The notes under the pieces: model-generated
The model's database searches: none
Seen by the model: only the letters and a program-made list of their open reading frames with translations
What the model was told of the DNA's origin: nothing
IMG/VR virus record: IMGVR_UViG_3300032236_000985
Span: 1 to 55,398 of that record
Source of the DNA: a virus
Reading direction: 5' to 3' (one strand)
DNA: 55,398 bases
Part shown: piece by piece, positions 51,357 through 55,398 of the stretch
Layout: every line of letters starts with the position of its first letter
How positions within the stretch are numbered: position 1 is the first letter of the stretch
Program-made: the position numbers and the translations under genes

Positions 51357-52196
51357 ATGGCTGTTTTAATTGACTCTAACCAGTTATTCATTTCTGGTAT
51401 AATGGCTAACTTATCGCCAAGAGATAAACTGGAAGAAGGTTTGGTTAGGCATATTGTCTTAAACACTTTGCGTTCTAACGTGAAAAAATTTAAAGACTAC
51501 GGCGAAATCATTGTCTGTTGTGATAATAAGAAGTATTGGAGAAAAGAATTCTTTCCTTATTACAAGGCGCACAGAACAAAGGATAGAGAAAAGTCTGATT
51601 GGGACTGGAATATGATCTTCAAGGTTCTAAATGGTCTTAGAGAAGACCTAAAGGAACATTTCCCATACAAAGTTATTGATGTTGATGGAGCAGAAGCTGA
51701 TGATGTCATTGGTACGCTAACTCCAAGATTAGCTTCTAATGAAAAGGTTTTGATTCTATCTTCAGATAAGGATTTTATACAGCTACAACGTTACGATAAT
51801 GTTAAGCAGTATAATCCAATGCTTAATATCTACGTAACTTCTACTGACCCAAAGAAAGATTTGAAAGAAAAGATTATCAAAGGAGATAGAGGTGATGGTA
51901 TTCCGTCTATCGTAAATCCTGATACGGTTATCGTAGAAGGGATTAGACAAAAACCAATATCAGCTAAGAAACTTGCTGCTTGGTTGGAAACAGATCCAAA
52001 AACTTTAGATGACGACATTTATAATAATTACATCAGAAATGATATATTGATTAATTTTGATAACATTCCTGAAGCCATTCGTGCGTCAATTGTTACTGAA
52101 TATGATAGTGTTAAAGCTGCTCCAAAACAGAAACTATATAATTACTTGGTAAATAATAAGTTAATATCATTACTTGAAGTAATTGATGAATTTTAA
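51357..52196 (+). CDS. rnh: T4-type RNase H (5'-3' flap nuclease)
   Basis: 279 residues (T4 RNase H 305). FEN-1-like acidic residues: LIDSNQ, CCDNKKYWRKEFFPYYKAHR, DVDGAEADDVIG and LSSDKDFIQL; the KGDRGDGIPS helix-three-turn motif follows. It removes RNA primers from Okazaki fragments behind the fork. The end, LEVIDEF, loosely resembles the clamp-binding tails of other proteins here. Confidence 0.92.
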   Translation: MAVLIDSNQLFISGIMANLSPRDKLEEGLVRHIVLNTLRSNVKKFKDYGEIIVCCDNKKYWRKEFFPYYKAHRTKDREKSDWDWNMIFKVLNGLREDLKEHFPYKVIDVDGAEADDVIGTLTPRLASNEKVLILSSDKDFIQLQRYDNVKQYNPMLNIYVTSTDPKKDLKEKIIKGDRGDGIPSIVNPDTVIVEGIRQKPISAKKLAAWLETDPKTLDDDIYNNYIRNDILINFDNIPEAIRASIVTEYDSVKAAPKQKLYNYLVNNKLISLLEVIDEF

Positions 52197-52207
52197 GAGG
52201 AAATAAT

Positions 52208-52723
52208 ATGGAAGAAAAAGATTTTAGTTTTGTTATTGATATCATAGAAAAACATAATAACGCTTGCATTAAAGAAATCAAGAAATATCTAAACATCAAA
52301 CATATATCTGATTCTAATGCATTTAAGAAGAAACCAGATCATCTTGAATTACCAGAATCATTTAAAGAGTTAGAAGGATTCAAGGCATATACAGAAAAAT
52401 TGAACAACATAACAGAAGAAAAAAATATCATAGAATCTGTACGATCTTCTACCATATCTTATGATGACGCAAAAAAACTACTCATAAAATATTTGATTGA
52501 TCATGATCTAACGGATTTAAATTTGTTGTCTCGTTTGTTTGATACCGATCCTAAATCTATATTTTTTATTGCTTCTTATATTAGAACCGAAGAAGATTCT
52601 CCGGAATTAACTGAAACAATAATTAATAAAATTAGTTCTTATTTCAAAAATAAAGATTTACATAAAGAATTAGAAACAGAAATGGAAGAAAACTTAAAAT
52701 TAATTGAAGACGAAGAGTTATAA
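52208..52723 (+). CDS. hypothetical helical protein
   Basis: 171 residues, acidic and almost entirely helical (FVIDIIEKHNNACIKEIKKYLNIK...DDAKKLLIKYLIDHDLTDLNLLSRLFDTDPKSIFFIASYI). No recognised family. Ribosome site AGAGGAAAT. It lies in the coupled unit after RNase H. Confidence 0.5.
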   Translation: MEEKDFSFVIDIIEKHNNACIKEIKKYLNIKHISDSNAFKKKPDHLELPESFKELEGFKAYTEKLNNITEEKNIIESVRSSTISYDDAKKLLIKYLIDHDLTDLNLLSRLFDTDPKSIFFIASYIRTEEDSPELTETIINKISSYFKNKDLHKELETEMEENLKLIEDEEL

Positions 52724-52725
52724 AA

Positions 52726-53154
52726 ATGAAAAGATTTACATATGAGATTTTAGAAAAGATTGAAAACGCTTCTTCAAAAGAAGAACGTAAAAAGATTTTG
52801 GCAGAGAATGATTCTGCTTGGTTTAGAACGTACTTAAAGTGCGCGTTTGATCCAAACATTCAATTCTATGCTGAAAAATTCCCTGATCAGTATAAAGAAC
52901 CAAAGGACGTTTTACCTGGAATCAGTTATTCTGATATTCAATCAGAAATTAAAAGAGTATATCTATTCCAGAAAGGACATCCAACAGCAGATTCTTTGAC
53001 TGAATCTAAGAGGAATATTCTATTGATTCAAATGTTAGAAATGTTTGAACCAAGAGAAGCAGTTGCATTTTTCAAAATGCTTACCAAAGACCTTAAAACA
53101 AAAGGTTTAACTTATAAACTTGTAGAGGAAACTTTTCCAGGACTTTTACCCTAA
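52726..53154 (+). CDS. DUF6433-like small phage protein
   Basis: 142 residues. YEILEKIENASSKEERKKILAENDS...LKCAFDPNIQF...KDVLPGISYSDIQSEIKRVYLFQKGHPTADSLTESKRNILLIQMLEMFEPREAVAFFKMLTKDLKTKGLTYKLVEETFPGLLP follows a pattern seen in T4-like phages of uncertain function (DUF6433 type). Helical; starts 2 bp after the preceding gene. Confidence 0.55.
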   Translation: MKRFTYEILEKIENASSKEERKKILAENDSAWFRTYLKCAFDPNIQFYAEKFPDQYKEPKDVLPGISYSDIQSEIKRVYLFQKGHPTADSLTESKRNILLIQMLEMFEPREAVAFFKMLTKDLKTKGLTYKLVEETFPGLLP

Positions 53155-53156
53155 CG

Positions 53157-53297
53157 ATGAACAAGAGCAAACAACTTAAAGATTTTGATCCAATTGAATC
53201 AAAGAAGAGAAAAAAGAACAAGGAACTAGATAATAAATTCGATCCTTCCCGTAAAAACAAAAAATACTATTTACAGAAAAACCATGAATACGTCTAA
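53157..53297 (+). CDS. very small basic protein
   Basis: 46 residues: MNKSKQLKDFDPIESKKRK, then KNKELDNKFDPSRKNKKYYL. It is about one third Lys/Arg. It starts 2 bp after the previous stop and overlaps the next start by 14 bp, so it fits the coupled unit. Nucleic-acid contact is likely from charge alone; no family recognised. Confidence 0.45.
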   Translation: MNKSKQLKDFDPIESKKRKKNKELDNKFDPSRKNKKYYLQKNHEYV

Positions 53298-53478
53298 AAC
53301 TATTTTTGAAATTTTCAACGATAAACCATTCTCTTATGGCGAAGCATTAGCAGTTATTTTAGAAAATAACGGTAAACCAATTTCTTCTATGCCAGAAGAA
53401 GACTTTGTTTTTCCAGATAAATCCGTTATCCGTTTGACTAATGAATCCATTAAAGTCGTTCAGTTACTTCAAGAATGA
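53284..53478 (+). CDS. small hypothetical protein
   Basis: 64 residues: TIFEIFNDKPFSYGEALAVILENNGKPISSMPEEDFVFPDKSVIRLTNESIKVVQLLQE. Compact alpha/beta, no motif. Overlaps both neighbours (14 bp and 4 bp). Confidence 0.45.
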   Translation: MNTSKTIFEIFNDKPFSYGEALAVILENNGKPISSMPEEDFVFPDKSVIRLTNESIKVVQLLQE

Positions 53479-53642
53479 AAACTCTTAGTACCGTTTTATT
53501 TGATCTAATAATCTTAATTAGTTGGATTGCAGGGATTTATGTCACCCAACCGCTAATACTCAAATTTGTTGCCTTTGTTTTCCCGCCATATGCATGGTAT
53601 GAACTCATAGGCGCAATTATTACAAAATATAATCTACTTTAA
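53475..53642 (+). CDS. very small membrane protein
   Basis: 55 residues: a hydrophobic N-terminal segment (TVLFDLIILISWIAGIYV), then LKFVAFVFPPYAWYELIGAIIT, i.e. one or two membrane segments. ATG 53475 overlaps the previous stop (ATGA). Unknown role; it ends the long + strand unit. Confidence 0.45.
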   Translation: MKTLSTVLFDLIILISWIAGIYVTQPLILKFVAFVFPPYAWYELIGAIITKYNLL

Positions 53643-53667
53643 TTGATTAATAATATTTTGTGTCACG

Positions 53668-53691
53668 GTGTCCATTCGCGAGGATGGACAC
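53668..53691. other. GC-rich hairpin upstream of the lipoprotein gene
   Basis: GTGTCCAT (53668-53675) and ATGGACAC (53684-53691) flank TCGCGAGG. It lies in the lipoprotein leader, 25 bp before the ATG, unusually GC-rich for the region. It may end the previous message or shape the 5' end of the lipoprotein message. Confidence 0.5.
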
Positions 53692-53716
53692 GCTTTAAAC
53701 TTTAGGAGAAAACTAA

Positions 53717-54121
53717 ATGAAGAAAATCATTGCTATTATTTTTGCAGTTGCTTTTGTAACTGGTTGTTCAACTGTTTCTGGTTATAAGCCAGTTGTTAAC
53801 GAACGCGCATATACAAAGGCAGTTAGTCAAGAAAAGATTTCTGGTGATCTTGATTATTGTAGTGGTCTTGCAGCTAATGCAGCTGGCTGGACAAAGGAAA
53901 CTGTTGGTGACGTTCTAGTAGCTTCATCTAGCGCAGCTGCTGTTGGTGCAATTTCTGGCGCTCTTATTCCCGGTGCCGTTAGTGCTGGTACTGGTGCCGT
54001 TATTGGTGCTCCAATTGGTGCTGTTGTAGGTCTGTATTATGGCGTATATGAAGCGGATGAAACCTATAAGCGTGCTTATAACAGTTGTATGAGCCAGCTA
54101 GGTCATCCAGTAGTCTGGTAA
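53717..54121 (+). CDS. lipoprotein with glycine-zipper domain
   Basis: 134 residues. Signal peptide (KKIIAIIFAVAFVTG) with lipobox VTGC (C17), so lipid-anchored outside the cytoplasm of a Gram-negative host. The middle has repeated small residues in a glycine-zipper pattern (AAAVGAISGALIPGAVSAGTGAVIGAPIGAVVG), as in bacterial OmpA-like or osmotic-stress lipoproteins, which can insert in membranes. Three cysteines are spaced in the mature part. The gene looks more GC-rich than its neighbours and is flanked by a leader hairpin and a perfect terminator, as expected of a recently gained 'moron'. It may exclude superinfecting phage or alter the envelope. Confidence 0.72.
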   Translation: MKKIIAIIFAVAFVTGCSTVSGYKPVVNERAYTKAVSQEKISGDLDYCSGLAANAAGWTKETVGDVLVASSSAAAVGAISGALIPGAVSAGTGAVIGAPIGAVVGLYYGVYEADETYKRAYNSCMSQLGHPVVW

Positions 54122-54140
54122 GCAATATTGCTTTGATATA

Positions 54141-54162
54141 AAGGGGCTTCGGCCCCTTTTTT
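54141..54162 (+). terminator. strong rho-independent terminator (UUCG loop)
   Basis: AAGGGGC-TTCG-GCCCCTT followed by TTTT. A perfect 7-bp GC-rich stem with the very stable UUCG tetraloop, right after the lipoprotein gene. Confidence 0.88.
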
Positions 54163-54180
54163 CGTTAAAAAATAAAAAAT

Positions 54181-54190
54181 AATAAATACT
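54181..54190 (+). promoter_or_regulatory. possible late promoter variant (AATAAATACT)
   Basis: AATAAATACT differs from the T4 late element TATAAATACT in its first base and lies 35 bp before the ATG of the internal-head candidate at 54225, just after the terminator. Confidence 0.45.
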
Positions 54191-54224
54191 AATATTTACA
54201 ACAAACGAAATAGGTGTTAATGAA

Positions 54225-55223
54225 ATGCTATCATATAAACAATATATCTTAGACCTTATGTCAGAAGGGGTACACGAAGTTGGTTCATCGCTTTTTGATA
54301 AAAACGCAACTCCTGAGCAGGCTGCTGCTAATGATGCGAAAGTAGAAGAAATTCTAAACGCTCCAATTCCAGCTAGAAAACATCCCGATCACAACTCAGT
54401 TGTAAAAAGAAAAGGATCAGTGATGAAGCATATTCCCGTCGATCATCCTTTGTTTGCCAAGGCTATGGAACACGCTAAGGATCATTTTAATATGCATAAA
54501 AGAGCTATTCTGAATGATAATGCTCCAGATTCTCTCGTACTTGCTGGCCTTGAATCTAAAGACGGAGAACTCAGAGATAGAGCACTTGGCGTTGCTAATA
54601 AGAGAGGACTTTCTACTGGCGGAGTTAAACATTCTAGCGAAACCAGAGTATCAAGAGGTTCTACCTCAGGATCAGGAGCATCTTCTGCGCCAAGAGAACC
54701 TGATCATATCGCGGCCATTCATGCTTCTCATGCCGCTGGTTATTTAAGCGATGAAGACCGTGATGAAATGATCGCTATGCATCACGCAAACCAAAAACAA
54801 AAAGAAAACGAAGGTAAAAAAGCTCATTACGATTCTTTACTTGCCTCAGGAACAATCACCCCTGAAATGCACAAGAAAAAGCTTGCTGAGTTAGGAATGA
54901 GTCAAGAAGGCGAATCCGAAAAAAAAAATGAAGTAGAGACTGCTCCTAAAAAAGTAGCTAATCCTCAGAAAAAAGCAACTGCTCCAACTTCTAGTTCTTC
55001 TAAGGTTGAAGCAGTTTCTATTAGTCCAGAAAGTATTAAAGATTATAAAGGATCTCATAATAAAGTGACTAAGATTACTAAAAATGGAAAAACTGTTGGT
55101 CATGTAGCTACTACAAATGGAGGATTTCACGAGATTCATGACAAAGATGGAAATGCAGTAAAGCATTCTGCATCAACTCACGCAGAAGCGGTAGCTCAAG
55201 CTATTAAGCATTTCTCTGAATAA
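54225..55223 (+). CDS. large internal head protein candidate with capsid-targeting-like start
   Basis: 332 residues. It starts MLSYKQYILDLMSEG, a variant of the T4 capsid-targeting peptide with a gp21-type MSE-G cleavage site. The body is hydrophilic, with His/Lys/Ser/Ala-rich stretches (RVSRGSTSGSGASSAPREPDH), an Ala-Gln-rich coiled region and basic segments near the end (APKKVANPQKKATAPTSSSSK), suiting a protein packed with DNA in the head. Led by a late promoter variant and closed by a terminator. Function after injection is unknown. Confidence 0.55.
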   Translation: MLSYKQYILDLMSEGVHEVGSSLFDKNATPEQAAANDAKVEEILNAPIPARKHPDHNSVVKRKGSVMKHIPVDHPLFAKAMEHAKDHFNMHKRAILNDNAPDSLVLAGLESKDGELRDRALGVANKRGLSTGGVKHSSETRVSRGSTSGSGASSAPREPDHIAAIHASHAAGYLSDEDRDEMIAMHHANQKQKENEGKKAHYDSLLASGTITPEMHKKKLAELGMSQEGESEKKNEVETAPKKVANPQKKATAPTSSSSKVEAVSISPESIKDYKGSHNKVTKITKNGKTVGHVATTNGGFHEIHDKDGNAVKHSASTHAEAVAQAIKHFSE

Positions 55224-55244
55224 GAATCTTTCATACCGAGAGAA

Positions 55245-55271
55245 AAGCCAGGATTAATTCCTGGCTTTTTT
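55245..55271 (+). terminator. rho-independent terminator
   Basis: AAGCCAGGA (55245-55253)-TTAAT-TCCTGGCTT (55259-55267), followed by TTTT. A perfect 9-bp stem closing the internal-head candidate gene. Confidence 0.85.
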
Positions 55272-55303
55272 ATGTCTCAATCATACTGGCAACTGAGGTA
55301 CGG

Positions 55304-55395
55304 ATTGATTTAAAATAGACCAGGTTCATTTCAGCAAATTAAACTTTAACTTCTATACGAAAGAAAAGGTGTTGGTTCGAATCCAACTGTCAATT
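55304..55395 (+). tRNA. tRNA-like sequence, degenerate or atypical
   Basis: A clear T arm (GTTGG-TTCGAAT-CCAAC, 55371-55387) is followed by a possible acceptor strand TGTCAAT that pairs six of seven with ATTGATT (55304-55310). A possible D arm AAAT...ATTT with GG in its loop lies between, and a TAA anticodon (Leu-like) could be placed, but the anticodon stem pairs poorly. Length (about 92 nt) would suit a long-variable-arm tRNA. It may be decayed, misaligned or only a tRNA fragment. Confidence 0.3.
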
Positions 55396-55398
55396 TGG

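Overview
The window is a contiguous piece of an AT-rich, T4-like myovirus genome. Nearly all genes lie on the + strand, packed with ATGA or TAATG overlaps. The T4 replication/recombination/late-transcription core is present in largely T4-like order: tail-tube-like gene, uvsY, uvsW, gp55, gp47, gp46, ligase, gp45, dsbA, gp44, gp62, regA, gp43, uvsX, gp40, gp41; later gp61 primase, thyX, nrdB, nrdA and RNase H. T4-type late promoter octamers (TATAAATA and variants) fit this lineage. A lipobox-bearing lipoprotein and O-antigen-type sugar genes point to a Gram-negative host; the host genus cannot be read from the sequence.

Layout. (1) 1-2694, minus strand: a three-gene operon encoding a P-loop kinase (cut by the window edge), an amino acid:DNA transferase-like protein and a TET/JBP-type 2-oxoglutarate/Fe(II) dioxygenase. 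Together they look like a DNA-thymidine hypermodification pathway that makes 5-hydroxymethyluracil in DNA rather than in the nucleotide pool. (2) 2722-2750: its predicted sigma70 promoter overlaps a divergent late promoter. (3) 2759-23558: a tail gene, a decayed homing endonuclease, then the replication, recombination and late-sigma core. Inserted accessory genes include peptide deformylase, a metallophosphoesterase, a GT-A glycosyltransferase, two deaminases (one closing the block) and a SpeD-like decarboxylase. (4) 23987-37167: a glycan island with several glycosyltransferases, GDP-mannose dehydratase, GDP-fucose/colitose synthase, two lysine-less DegT-family sugar 3-dehydratases, an RmlB-like dehydratase, an SDR reductase and a split mini-transketolase. 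(5) 37207-43120: a late region with virion/internal-head candidates, several starting with a T4-like capsid-targeting peptide (MKTYxxF), plus two membrane proteins. (6) 43186-53642: primase, ThyX, MazG-like protein, class I ribonucleotide reductase, a GIY-YIG nuclease, RNase H and small unknown genes. (7) 53717-55398: a lipoprotein moron, a further internal-head candidate, and a tRNA-like sequence at the edge.

How the genes work together. ThyX, dCMP deaminase, the MazG-like protein and NrdAB supply dNTPs. gp43/44/62/45/41/61, ligase and RNase H replicate DNA. UvsX/UvsY/UvsW and gp46/47 recombine it. gp45 and gp55 then switch on late genes. The dioxygenase and the transferase end in the same (I/L)DxFF tail as the DNA polymerase, and gp55 ends in a related one. 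This suggests that the modification enzymes ride the gp45 clamp and modify DNA just behind the fork. All function calls come from reading motifs; no database search was run.
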